NCBI GenBank assembly: GCA_028686135.1
Contig: JAQUCP010000004.1
Location: forward strand, 103,891-167,890
DNA from: UBA12481 sp012523435
GTDB lineage: Bacteria > Bacteroidota > Bacteroidia > Bacteroidales > UBA12481
Length of the DNA: 64,000 bases
Direction of reading: 5' to 3'
Within the stretch, counting starts at the first letter, position 1, and each line of letters begins with the position of its first letter. The translations under genes were made by a program, and so were the position numbers. A model generated the notes under the pieces. The model had not been told where the DNA came from and made no database searches. It saw nothing but the letters and a program-made list of their open reading frames with translations. This document shows, piece after piece, positions 17,196-30,316 of this stretch.

Positions 17196-18373
17196 ATGAA
17201 CCTGACGGAATTAACAGCCATCTCCCCCATCGACGGACGATACCGGAAGCAAACCCATGATCTGGCCGAATTCTTCTCCGAATGGGGACTAATTCGCTAC
17301 CGCCTGCGCGTTGAAGTAGAATATTTTATCATGCTCTGTCAGATTCCAATACCCCGGCTGAAAGAACTTCCGGAAGAAAAGATTCCCTCCTTGAGAGATC
17401 TTTATCTTAATTTCAATCCCGACCAAGCAGCAAGAGTCAAAGAGATCGAAAAAACAACCAACCATGATGTTAAAGCAGTAGAATACTACCTTAAAGAACA
17501 ATTCGATCAATTGGAACTATCAGAGTACAAGGAGTTCATCCATTTCGGTCTCACCTCACAGGATATCAATAATACCGCCTGCCCCCTGTCGATCAAAGAA
17601 GCCATCAACCGGGTCTATCTTCCGGTTCTGCTCCAATTAACCGAAAAGCTCAAGAATCTATCCGATGAGTGGTACGATGTACCCATGCTAGCCCGAACTC
17701 ACGGACAGCCAGCATCACCAACCCGGTTGGGCAAAGAGTTTTTGGTTTTTATCGAAAGACTTGAAAAACAGATCGATACACTAATAAACATGCCCTACCC
17801 AGCCAAATTTGGAGGTGCTACTGGCAATTTCAATGCACACTGGGTGGCCTATCCTGAAATTGACTGGGTTCGTTTCTCTAACGAATTGGTAAATAATAAA
17901 TTGGGACTAGATCGCTCCCAGGTAACCACCCAAATTGAACATTATGATAATCTGGCAGCCGTGTTCGATTGCATCCGGAGAATCAACGTCATCCTGATTG
18001 ATCTGTGCCGAGATATCTGGGCCTATATTTCCATGAACTATTTCAAACAGAAGATCAAAGCCGGAGAGGTTGGTTCTTCAACCATGCCTCATAAAGTTAA
18101 TCCCATTGATTTCGAAAACGCTGAGGGGAACCTTGGGGTTGCCTGCGCCTTACTTGATCATCTTAGCATGAAACTCCCCATCTCCAGGCTTCAGCGGGAC
18201 TTGACCGACTCGACGGTGATGCGTAACGTTGGAGTACCGCTGGCACACGGACTGTTGGCATTCCGATCCCTGCAAAAAGGTCTAAGTAAACTGCTGCTGA
18301 ACTCGGAAGCTATCAATAAAGATCTGGAAGCAAACTGGGCAGTGGTAGCAGAAGCCATTCAAACCATCCTGCG
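17196..18373 (+). CDS. purB: Adenylosuccinate lyase, 3' end lost in the assembly gap
   Basis: PurB cleaves SAICAR and adenylosuccinate in purine synthesis. About 392 residues are present, from MNLTELTAISPIDGRY to EAIQTIL, where 100 N begin; the family is about 450 residues, so roughly 50-60 C-terminal residues are missing. Seen: the signature loop GSSTMPHKVNP, the catalytic His in LARTHGQPASPT, and FIHFGLTSQDINNT. The frame runs on through the N run into an ABC transporter, but that is a chance in-frame join and not a fusion. The 5' end is close to the divergent mqnA (63 nt). Confidence 0.95.
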
Positions 18374-18473
18374 NNNNNNNNNNNNNNNNNNNNNNNNNNN
18401 NNNNNNNNNNNNNNNNNNNNNNNNNNNNNNNNNNNNNNNNNNNNNNNNNNNNNNNNNNNNNNNNNNNNNNNNN
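18374..18473. other. Assembly gap of 100 N
   Basis: Exactly 100 N, the conventional placeholder for a gap of unknown size. It removes the end of purB and the first part (about 200-250 residues expected) of the ABC transporter, plus anything that lay between them. Confidence 0.99.
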
Positions 18474-19862
18474 GTGACTCAGGATGTTCAGGAAGTAGAA
18501 TGGTCGATTATGGCCTCACTGGAGAAATTTTTTCGCGACCCCCTCAACATCGTAGTATTCTTGATCGGGATGTTTCTGATGAGTCCTGGGTTAACCCTGT
18601 TTGTATTGTTATTGTTGCCGGTTAGTGCTTTTGTTATTGGATCGCTAGGTCGCAACCTGAGGAAGACCTCGGTAAAGGGTCAGAACCAGATGGGAACCGT
18701 CATGTCCACCCTGGAGGAGACACTCTCTGGATTACGGGTTATCAAGGCTTTTAATGCTGAAGAGGATTCGCGCAAAAGATTTGGTCGCGAGAATGATTTG
18801 TTTGCTCGAATCATGAATACTATAACCCGTAGGCGAGATTTAGCTTCGCCACTCTCTGAATTCCTGGGGTCGGTTGTGGTAGTTGGCCTGATCGCCTTTG
18901 GTGGAAATCTGGTGCTCACCGGTAGAGGTGGACTGAGTGCGCCATCGTTTATTGCATACATTGCCATTTTTTCTCAGATTCTCAACCCGGCGAAATCCTT
19001 TTCAACAGCCTACTATCATTTGAATAAGGGATTAGCTTCGATCGACCGGATCAATGAGATTCTCCGGGCACCGGTGTCCATAAAAGATCCTGAACATCCA
19101 ACTCAGGGAGCAGGCTTTAACCATTCGATCAAATTCGAGAATCTTTCCTTCGCCTACGAAAACACTATGGTTATCAGGAATCTCACTTTTGAAGTACACA
19201 AAGGAGAAACTGTAGCCATCGTGGGCCAGTCAGGCTCTGGTAAATCAACCCTGGTTGATCTCCTTGCTCGCTTTCATGATCCTCAGTCGGGCAGAATCAC
19301 CATTGACGGAATCGATATTAAAGATTTTAAACTATCTGATTTAAGGGCACTTATGGGAATCGTCCCTCAGGATCCAATTTTGTTCAACGACACCATTGCC
19401 GCCAATATCGCCATCGGATCAGGTGACCCCGATCACCAACGTCTAAAAATTGCAGCGGAGGCTTCGCATTCCTGGGAGTTTATCAGTCATTTGGCAGATC
19501 AATTCGATAGTCGGTTGGGCGACCGTGGCAGCACCCTCTCCGGTGGTGAGCGCCAACGAATTTGCCTGGCCAGGGCCATCTATCGTAACCCCCCTATCTT
19601 GATCCTTGATGAAGCCACCTCATCCTTGGACGCCGAATCGGAACGTCTGGTTCAACTCGCGTTACAGGAGCTGATGACTGGCAGAACCAGCCTTGTCATT
19701 GCCCATCGTCTCTCAACCATTATGCGTGCCGACCGGATACTGGTGATTCGTGAGGGGGAAATCATTGAAAGCGGCACGCATGAGGAGCTGATGAAAGCGA
19801 ACGGAGAATATCGTTATTTATTTGATACACAAAACTTTAACAGCTCAAAGAAAGATGATTAG
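18474..19862 (+). CDS. ABC exporter, permease-ATPase half-transporter (5' truncated by gap)
   Basis: About 462 C-terminal residues of a type IV (MsbA/lipid-exporter-like) ABC protein. Membrane helices are seen at NIVVFLIGMFLMSPGLTLFVLLLLPVSAF and SVVVVGLIAFGGNLVL, then the nucleotide-binding domain with Walker A GQSGSGKST, Q-loop GIVPQDPILF, signature LSGGERQR, Walker B ILILDEATSSLD and the H-loop IAHRLST; all catalytic motifs are intact. The N-terminal helices are lost in the gap. The stop overlaps the next start. MsbA-type lipid A-core flipping is plausible, but the missing half prevents a firm substrate call. Confidence 0.9.
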   Translation: MTQDVQEVEWSIMASLEKFFRDPLNIVVFLIGMFLMSPGLTLFVLLLLPVSAFVIGSLGRNLRKTSVKGQNQMGTVMSTLEETLSGLRVIKAFNAEEDSRKRFGRENDLFARIMNTITRRRDLASPLSEFLGSVVVVGLIAFGGNLVLTGRGGLSAPSFIAYIAIFSQILNPAKSFSTAYYHLNKGLASIDRINEILRAPVSIKDPEHPTQGAGFNHSIKFENLSFAYENTMVIRNLTFEVHKGETVAIVGQSGSGKSTLVDLLARFHDPQSGRITIDGIDIKDFKLSDLRALMGIVPQDPILFNDTIAANIAIGSGDPDHQRLKIAAEASHSWEFISHLADQFDSRLGDRGSTLSGGERQRICLARAIYRNPPILILDEATSSLDAESERLVQLALQELMTGRTSLVIAHRLSTIMRADRILVIREGEIIESGTHEELMKANGEYRYLFDTQNFNSSKKDD

Positions 19863-20514
19863 GATCAGCGATGAGATCCGAGCTCTGTTTCCTGATCTGG
19901 TGGTTGGGTTCTTATCGGGTTCGGTGATCAATTCGGAACAGAACAGTGAACTCTGGGAGCTGATTAGCATGGAGGCTGACCGAATCAGTAGGACGATGGA
20001 CGCCGAAGCCATCCGTCAGGTCGAAGCGATCCGGTTAGGGAAGCAAGCCTATCGTCATTTAGGCAAGGATCCAAACCGTTACCGCCTGTCGGCCGAAGCA
20101 CTGATGCGGAGGATTATCAAAAATCAGGACCTTTACGCCATCAATACAGTCGTCGATGTGCTAAATCTCGTATCGATTAAGACAGGCGTAACCATTGGCG
20201 GATTCGACTATCGATTAATAAACGGGCCAATTGAACTGGGCATAGGTAGTGCGGAGGATCCTTTCGAAGCCATTGGCCGGGGAGCTCTGAATGTGGAAAA
20301 TTTGCCGGTTTATCGTGACCTTACCGGAGTGATAGGCAATCCCACATCTGACTGCACACGAACTCGTATCACACTAAAAACCAATGAAATCCTGATGCTT
20401 ATCACTGGTTTTTACGGTAAGAAAACCATTGAAAGTCCGCTGAATGAGCTTGAGAAAATGCTGGAACGCTTTTGTCAGGGAGGACCCTTCACAAAAGCCA
20501 TCATTTCGGCATAA
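19855..20514 (+). CDS. Stand-alone B3/B4 tRNA-binding domain protein
   Basis: This 219-residue protein resembles the B3/B4 editing domain of phenylalanyl-tRNA synthetase beta as a free-standing protein. Seen: LGKDPNRYRLSAEALMRRI, NTVVDVLNLVSIKTGVTIGGFD and GVIGNPTSDCTRTRITLKT. Such proteins may check mischarged tRNA or bind amino acids, but none has a settled function that I can assign. The ATG at 19855 overlaps the end of the ABC transporter gene (8 nt), indicating translational coupling; an upstream in-frame start lies inside that gene and is unlikely. Confidence 0.75.
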   Translation: MIRISDEIRALFPDLVVGFLSGSVINSEQNSELWELISMEADRISRTMDAEAIRQVEAIRLGKQAYRHLGKDPNRYRLSAEALMRRIIKNQDLYAINTVVDVLNLVSIKTGVTIGGFDYRLINGPIELGIGSAEDPFEAIGRGALNVENLPVYRDLTGVIGNPTSDCTRTRITLKTNEILMLITGFYGKKTIESPLNELEKMLERFCQGGPFTKAIISA

Positions 20515-20534
20515 AAATTGATGGAATACCATTT

Positions 20535-21812
20535 ATGAAAACAAAAACTGGATGGACAATCGTTGTCCTGCTGGCTTTTATTGGTTCTCAAAGAGCCTTT
20601 TGCCAGGATTATCCTAGCGATTTTCCTGTCGATCCTTTTCCGGTTCTCAAAACCTGGAACTACCAGACAGTCAGAAGCAATCTTGGTTCAGGCGAGCAAA
20701 TCGTCGACACGATGTTCGGAAAGCCATACCTAGCCGGTTATCGTTATCAGCAAAGATGGTTGGAACGAGATGGTGTGCTGGAGTTTTACTTCACTCAGAA
20801 GGGTATTTCAATCATTCAGTTTAAAACAGAACATCCCCTACCAGAACCCTCAGAAGAGTTGAGTGCTCAATTAATGCAGGACACCCTCTTGAGGAAATCT
20901 TACAATCAGGAATTAGTTCGGGTTGACAGTGTTAGAAGGGATTCAATCGTCAAGGGTATTTCAAAGATGATGGGAACTCCCAATAGTGCCGGTCCAACCC
21001 CTGCAGCCGATCGTCAAGCCCGTTATAGTGCCTCTTGGGTAAATCACGGATATGCCTGCACTATGCGTGATCTGGGTACTTACACGACGGTGGTTTTTTC
21101 ACTAGTCAGGACTCCCGATTGGACCGTCCATCAGTTTGGATTGCCTAACCATACAGAAGTGATTAGTAAACACATGGTTGTACAGCAAAGACAATCCTGG
21201 GAAGCTAGTTTGTTAGGAGCACCAACCGAAGGGTCTCCCATGTTGTACGATCATGTATATCTGCTACTTGAGTTTCAAACCGGAGAACGTTATCTGGAAA
21301 ACCTGCCACCACTCCCCTACCCAGCCAAGATGGTGAAGCTTGACTATAATGATATGGACGGTAATGCCTTCCTCGATCCCTGGATTATTGTTGAACTCGC
21401 TGAAGGTGTTGGCCGGGAACGACACTACATTTATTCCGTGCAGCTCAAAGAACCTATTCCAATTTTCGAAACTGAAAGTTTACTACCCTATGAAATTGCC
21501 CTGGCTGACAACAAAACGCTGCTCATAACATTCCCTGAAGGAAGTGTTCATCATCAAAAACTGCCACTGAATTGTCAGTTACAAGAATACTACACAAGCG
21601 AAGGGGAAATTACTGTACCTCTGGCCATTAGCCCGGATGGATTCCACTCACTTGTGGCAGAAAACCGCAATCGCGATGGGTCACTTAACCTAAGTGGAGT
21701 TATCAGATTATTGACTCTTGATGGGAAACCAGCCGGGGAAATTCAGATACTTTACGAATTCAATAACGGCACCTGGAGGCCTCTGAAATCACAGTTCGTT
21801 GAAACTGAGTAA
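20535..21812 (+). CDS. Secreted protein of unknown function
   Basis: I do not recognise the family. The 425-residue product has a clear signal peptide (MKTKTGWTIVVLLAFIGSQRAFC) ending near a Gln, so export to the periplasm or outside is expected; there is no further membrane helix. Aromatic-rich, strand-like segments (YRYQQRWLERDGVLEFYF, DHVYLLLEFQTGERYLENL) dominate. No catalytic motif is apparent. It begins 20 nt after the B3/B4 gene; an upstream in-frame start inside that gene would spoil the signal peptide. It is followed by a 121-nt spacer in which I see no promoter box or terminator. Confidence 0.8.
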   Translation: MKTKTGWTIVVLLAFIGSQRAFCQDYPSDFPVDPFPVLKTWNYQTVRSNLGSGEQIVDTMFGKPYLAGYRYQQRWLERDGVLEFYFTQKGISIIQFKTEHPLPEPSEELSAQLMQDTLLRKSYNQELVRVDSVRRDSIVKGISKMMGTPNSAGPTPAADRQARYSASWVNHGYACTMRDLGTYTTVVFSLVRTPDWTVHQFGLPNHTEVISKHMVVQQRQSWEASLLGAPTEGSPMLYDHVYLLLEFQTGERYLENLPPLPYPAKMVKLDYNDMDGNAFLDPWIIVELAEGVGRERHYIYSVQLKEPIPIFETESLLPYEIALADNKTLLITFPEGSVHHQKLPLNCQLQEYYTSEGEITVPLAISPDGFHSLVAENRNRDGSLNLSGVIRLLTLDGKPAGEIQILYEFNNGTWRPLKSQFVETE

Positions 21813-21933
21813 GATCAGCTTACAAACTCCTGAACACCTACTTGTAACAAAAACTATACAGCAAATTGTTGTGAATAGGTAACATAGCATCAAGTTTCTA
21901 CGTCTTATACTAAATAACCAAACAACCTGTAAC

Positions 21934-22680
21934 ATGAAACAGAAACGGATAGCAGGAATAGCTATGGTAGCGACCCTGCTGATGACTGTAATGATGTCGT
22001 GCGAAGATTGCTGCACTCCAGTGATCAAAGGAAGAGGCCCAACAGTGGAGGCCGATCTCATCATGGATCCGTTTGAAGGATTCGTTCTGGCCATAGCCGC
22101 CAATGTTGAAATCACACAAGGTGACGAGCAACGAGTCACGGTGAAAGCTCAGAGCAATATTATCGATAATCTTTGCCTGGACGTCGTCAAAGGCTCCTGG
22201 GTGATTCGTTATGAGGTCCCGGTGCTCCATGCCCAACCGGTAACAATTTACATCACAGTGCCAAGTCTTAACCAAATCGGACTCTCCGGTTCGGGGAACA
22301 TTATTGGCACCAATCCGTTCACAACAAGTACCAAGCTGGATATTGCCGTTTCAGGATCCGGAAACGTTGAGCTGGAAACCGTTAATGAAATCATGAACGT
22401 GCTGATTTCAGGATCCGGAGATGTAAATTTGAAAGGAGAAACGGATGATTGTGACCTATGGATCTCCGGTTCGGGAAATATCAATGCATTTGATTTCGAT
22501 ACTCGAATCGCCATGGTCACGATTTCGGGATCAGGAAATACCTATCTTTCAGTGACTGAATTCCTGAAGGTGCTGATTTCCGGCAGTGGAAGTGTCCATT
22601 ACAGAAACAGTCCGGAAATTGAGGTATCCATCTCAGGATCTGGCAGAGTTATAAAAGATTTCACAACCTTAACAGACTAA
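21934..22680 (+). CDS. DUF2807 (head-GIN) lipoprotein, copy 1
   Basis: This 248-residue protein has a lipoprotein signal ending VMMSC and a DUF2807 domain predicted to form a right-handed beta-helix. Repeated turns of the type (I/V)SGSG(N/D) recur about every 20 residues: LSGSGNII, VSGSGNVE, ISGSGDVN, ISGSGNIN, ISGSGNTY, ISGSGSVH, ISGSGRVI. Such proteins are abundant in Bacteroidota and presumed to act at the cell surface or periplasm; their function is unknown. A close relative follows after 6 nt, so the pair arose by tandem duplication and is co-transcribed. Confidence 0.88.
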   Translation: MKQKRIAGIAMVATLLMTVMMSCEDCCTPVIKGRGPTVEADLIMDPFEGFVLAIAANVEITQGDEQRVTVKAQSNIIDNLCLDVVKGSWVIRYEVPVLHAQPVTIYITVPSLNQIGLSGSGNIIGTNPFTTSTKLDIAVSGSGNVELETVNEIMNVLISGSGDVNLKGETDDCDLWISGSGNINAFDFDTRIAMVTISGSGNTYLSVTEFLKVLISGSGSVHYRNSPEIEVSISGSGRVIKDFTTLTD

Positions 22681-22686
22681 ACGACG

Positions 22687-23415
22687 ATGATGATAAAAAG
22701 CGTTTTACCCCTAACAACCCTGGCAATGCTCCTGGTTTTGTCGCCCGGGTGCTGCCAGACAGGGAGCTGGATTGGAACCAAAGGAGAAGGTCCGGTGATC
22801 GAGAGAATCCTGGATGTCAGTAACTTCAGCGGAGTCACCCTGGAAAACAGCGCCCAGGTTATTCTGATTCCGGGAGATCAACAGCAGGTTCGTGTTGAGG
22901 GTCAGGAGAATATCATTGCTTTACTGAGCACCGATGTAACCGATGATGTTTGGAGAATCCGCTTTAAGGAGCCTGTCTCTTTCACCGAACCTTTTCGAGT
23001 CTATATAACTATGAATCAACTTCGTATGGCCAAAATTAGTGGATCAGGTGATATCAGAGCCAGAGGTTTATTCGCCGGAGATCACGATTTAGAGTTAAAG
23101 GTTAGTGGTTCCGGGAGTATCCATCTTGAAGTGGAAGCTGACGACATTAGGGGTTCCATTAGCGGGTCAGGCGGTATCCGCTTAGAGGGGAGGGCTTCGG
23201 AAGCTGATCTTTCCATATCGGGATCCGGCAATATGTATTTGGAAGATATGCAGATTGATGAGGCATCCGTGCGCATCAGCGGCTCCGGGAATATGTACCT
23301 GAACGTTACTGAATGGTTGGATGCGCGGATTACCGGTAGCGGAGATATCCGGTACACCGGTCGTCCGAAAATCAACACACGGGTTTCCGGTAGTGGCCAG
23401 GTTATCTCAAAATAG
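22687..23415 (+). CDS. DUF2807 (head-GIN) lipoprotein, copy 2
   Basis: A 242-residue paralogue of the upstream gene, with a lipoprotein signal (LLVLSPGCCQ) and the same opening pattern (FSGVTLENSAQVILIPGDQQQVRVEGQENII). The beta-helix turns are again SGSG(D/S/N/G)-type, seven in number. The two copies share architecture and the leading GxGPVIE/GRGPTVE segment but have clearly diverged in sequence, pointing to an old duplication. No catalytic residues are seen. Confidence 0.88.
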   Translation: MMIKSVLPLTTLAMLLVLSPGCCQTGSWIGTKGEGPVIERILDVSNFSGVTLENSAQVILIPGDQQQVRVEGQENIIALLSTDVTDDVWRIRFKEPVSFTEPFRVYITMNQLRMAKISGSGDIRARGLFAGDHDLELKVSGSGSIHLEVEADDIRGSISGSGGIRLEGRASEADLSISGSGNMYLEDMQIDEASVRISGSGNMYLNVTEWLDARITGSGDIRYTGRPKINTRVSGSGQVISK

Positions 23416-23433
23416 CTCACCTAAGCCCTCTCT

Positions 23434-23979
23434 ATGGATCCAATCGGATTATTAAAAAAACACTACTCAAATAACGACCTGGCTTATAGCATCTTACTTC
23501 AGCACAGCCAAGCCGTAAGCCAGATGGCGGTTGAGGTAGCAAGTGAAGCAGGCTGTTCTAAAACAGAGATTGAGTTTATCTGGGAGAGTGCCCTATTGCA
23601 CGATATAGGGATCATTCATACCGATGCCCCATCGATCGGTTGTCATGGCGAATTGCCCTATCTGCTTCATGGTATCGAGGGGCATGACATGTTGGTTAGG
23701 GAGGGATTGCCGAGGCATGCACTTGTTTGCGAGCGCCACACCGGAACCGGAATCAGCTTGAGTGAGATTAGGGAAAAGGGGCTTCCCCTGCCAGATCGCC
23801 CACTGGAACCTATCAGTAGGGCTGAAATCATCATCTGTTATTGCGATAAGTTTTTCTCGAAAGATCCCAATCGCTTAGGTGATCGCTTATCTCCCGATGT
23901 GATCATCAGAAATCTTGAGCAATTCGGGCAGGATAAAGCAACCCGATTTAAGGAATGGCACCAGCAGTTTAGCACATGA
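23434..23979 (+). CDS. HD-domain phosphohydrolase
   Basis: A 181-residue single-domain HD protein, with the metal-binding motif LLHDIGIIHTD and an upstream histidine in LLQHSQAVSQMA. A later His and Asp are present in ERHTGTG and CYCDKFFSKDP. No signal peptide. Members of this small HD group are generally annotated as metal-dependent phosphohydrolases of unknown substrate. The stop overlaps the start of the Nudix gene by 4 nt, so the two hydrolases are coupled. Confidence 0.85.
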   Translation: MDPIGLLKKHYSNNDLAYSILLQHSQAVSQMAVEVASEAGCSKTEIEFIWESALLHDIGIIHTDAPSIGCHGELPYLLHGIEGHDMLVREGLPRHALVCERHTGTGISLSEIREKGLPLPDRPLEPISRAEIIICYCDKFFSKDPNRLGDRLSPDVIIRNLEQFGQDKATRFKEWHQQFST

Positions 23980-24412
23980 ATCAGAAAATCAAGTTTTTAG
24001 ATCATCATTTGGATGATCCGCATGGATACACTTTTGCCATTGTGGTGGCCAGGTTTAGCGACCGGTGGATCTGGGTTAGGCACCGGGAGCGACAAACCTG
24101 GGAATTACCGGCCGGCCATGTAGAACCAGCCGAAAGTGTCTTGTCAGCCGCCCGTAGAGAGCTTATGGAGGAGACTGGCGCTGTGGATTTCCATATCGAA
24201 CCGGTGGTTTCCTATCAGGGAGAATACCAGAATAAAACCATTTTTGGTAAGCTATACTTTGCCCGGATTCAAACCCTGGGGCCTCTACCCGAATACGAAA
24301 TAGCCGAGATTAGGCTGGAAACGGGGTTGCCCGACCAGCTGACCTACCCGGTTATTCAGCCCCTCTTTTTTCGGTATGTATCCGATTGGTATTTCTTGTT
24401 AGATTCGGACGA

Positions 24413-24416
<4 letters not shown>
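23976..24416 (+). CDS. Nudix hydrolase
   Basis: A 146-residue protein with a complete Nudix box (GHVEPAE...ARRELMEETGA, residues about 47-69: G-x5-E-x7-REU-x-EE-x-G-U). Nudix enzymes hydrolyse nucleoside diphosphates linked to another moiety; the box gives catalysis but not substrate. WIWVRHRERQTWELPAG is typical of the MutT/NADH-pyrophosphatase fold. It is translationally coupled to the HD hydrolase, and its 3' end overlaps the convergent fusion gene by 4 nt. Confidence 0.9.
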
Positions 24417-28548
<4,132 letters not shown>

Positions 28549-28552
<4 letters not shown>

Positions 28553-29301
28553 GGGGTATGGTTTTGCAGGTTTTCGATTTCACGATCTCCTGAAGTTAAG
28601 ACATCAGCGATATGTAAACATTTAATATTTAACTCTTTTTGTTGGATATACGTTTCCAAGTGCATCAAACAGGACATCTCGGTTGAAATGATATATTCGG
28701 CTCCTGTTGCCAGGGCATTTTCGACTTTTCTGGCGGCCATAGCCACTGAGATCGGCTCATGCTTTACTGAAAAGGTTCCGCCAAAACCACAACAGGTTGT
28801 ACTCTCGTCCATCTCAATTAGTTCCAGCCCTTTTACCTGTTTAAGCAGCACCCTAGCTTCATCTTTGAGGCCATATTCACGAAGTGCAGCGCAGGCATCG
28901 TGGTAGGTTACTTTAGCATTTAGGTGAGCTCCGCTCTCGGTGTAATGAAGAACATTGACCAGAAAATCAGTTAGTTCATAAATCTTTGGCTGGATTTTTC
29001 GATAAGCGCTGAGGAAGATCGTTCCAACCAGCAGACCATCATAATAGTTACGGATAAATCCAGCGCAGGAAGCTGAAGGGCAGACTACTGGGCGATTCCC
29101 GCTGAAATCATTCAGGAATTTTATGGCGAGTTCTCTGGCCTGATCCCGGTGTCCAGAATTATACAGTGCCTGACCGCAGCAGGTTTGTTCGGGATTATAA
29201 TGAACGACACAGCCAGCCTTTTCTAACAGCTGAAGGACTTTCCATCCGGTATCAGGATAGAGTTGATCGATAAAACAAGGGATGAGAAGGTCTATTTCCA
29301 T
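28549..29301 (-). CDS. Cysteine-rich CCG-domain protein, LutA/YkgE-like
   Basis: A 250-residue soluble protein with two cysteine-rich CCG repeats: TCCGQALYNSG (with PCFIDQLYP before it) and TCCGFGGTFSVK (with YHDACAALREYG before it). These bind iron-sulfur clusters in LutA of lactate oxidation and in heterodisulfide-reductase-like subunits. The usual partners LutB and LutC are absent here, so lactate use cannot be claimed. It sits 61 nt downstream of metF and is coupled to the fusion gene behind it, so a methionine-operon transcript might read through. Confidence 0.85.
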
Positions 29302-29362
29302 GGTGGTTTAAAAATAGGCAAAAACCAGCATGGCTCCTTGTCCGTTACGGATTATTTCAGTT

Positions 29363-30316
29363 TCAGAAGATGGACGACACGATTTTCCGGATATTGTCGG
29401 TACGGCCCATCGTGAAAAAGTGGATCATGGAGACGCCGGAATGAATGAGTTCGTGGGCCTGTTGGATACTCCACTCGATGCCTACCTGCCTGACTGCCTC
29501 ATTTGTCTCACAGCGAACTAACTCTTTTGACAGCGCTGGCGGAATATCCACCTTAAACGATTGAGGCAGAAGGTTTAGGTGTTTTTTAATGGAGATCGGT
29601 TTCAATCCGGGGATGATGGGAACGGTGATCCCGATTTCCCGGCACGCCTCCACGAATCGGAAGAATTTCGAATTATCAAAAAACATCTGAGTCACAATGT
29701 ATTCAGCACCGGCATCCACTTTGACTTTGAGAAAGGTCAGATCGCTTTCGGCGTTGGGAGCTTCGATGTGCTTCTCGGGATATCCGGCCACTCCGGTGCA
29801 GAAATCCGTCGGTTCAGTCATGGGCAAATTCTGATCGAGGTACACACCGCGGTTTAAATCAATAACTTGCCTCACCAGGTCGATCGTATGCTCGTGACCG
29901 TTTTTATCAGGGATGAAGCGGCCAGTTGAAGGATGGGCATCGCCCCGCAGCAACAAGATGTTTTGGATTCCGAGATAGTGTAGGTCGATGAGGGCATTTT
30001 CGGTTTCCTCTCTGGAGAAGCCACCGCAGATCAGGTGAGGCACCACATCCACCTGGTAATGGTTCATGATGGCGGCTGCTATTGCCACGGTCCCGGGTCG
30101 TTTGCTGACAATCCGTCGTTCAAGCAAACCGTCCGGTCGCTCCCAGTATTCGATTTCAGGCTGATGATTGGTAATATTGATGCAGGCAGGTTGGAACTCC
30201 ATCAATGGATCCAGAGCCTCGTAGAGGGTTTTAATGCTTGATCCTTTTGTTGGTGGGAGAATCTCAAAGGAAACTTTCGGAGCTCCTCCTCTTGTAATAT
30301 GCTCAGTGACTTTCAT
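29363..30316 (-). CDS. metF: Methylenetetrahydrofolate reductase
   Basis: MetF reduces 5,10-methylene-THF to 5-methyl-THF, the methyl donor for MetH. The 317-residue protein shows the TIM-barrel flavoprotein landmarks: VSFEILPPTKGSS (the catalytic Glu), NITNHQP, VVPHLICGGFS, LLLRGD, and AEYIVTQMFFD near 200 with IPIIPGLKPI after it. It begins inside the metH stop (ATGA), is the last gene of the met operon, and supplies the substrate of the gene before it. Confidence 0.96.
   Translation of the reverse strand: MKVTEHITRGGAPKVSFEILPPTKGSSIKTLYEALDPLMEFQPACINITNHQPEIEYWERPDGLLERRIVSKRPGTVAIAAAIMNHYQVDVVPHLICGGFSREETENALIDLHYLGIQNILLLRGDAHPSTGRFIPDKNGHEHTIDLVRQVIDLNRGVYLDQNLPMTEPTDFCTGVAGYPEKHIEAPNAESDLTFLKVKVDAGAEYIVTQMFFDNSKFFRFVEACREIGITVPIIPGLKPISIKKHLNLLPQSFKVDIPPALSKELVRCETNEAVRQVGIEWSIQQAHELIHSGVSMIHFFTMGRTDNIRKIVSSIF

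Noticed and set aside
17196..19862. A single 888-residue gene joining adenylosuccinate lyase and an ABC transporter
   Set aside because: The middle is 100 N of unknown true length. The lyase lacks its C terminus and the transporter its N terminus, so these are two truncated genes.
21789..22275. Minus-strand frames of 116-121 codons opposite the first DUF2807 gene
   Set aside because: They are shadows of a well-supported lipoprotein gene and have no recognisable domains.
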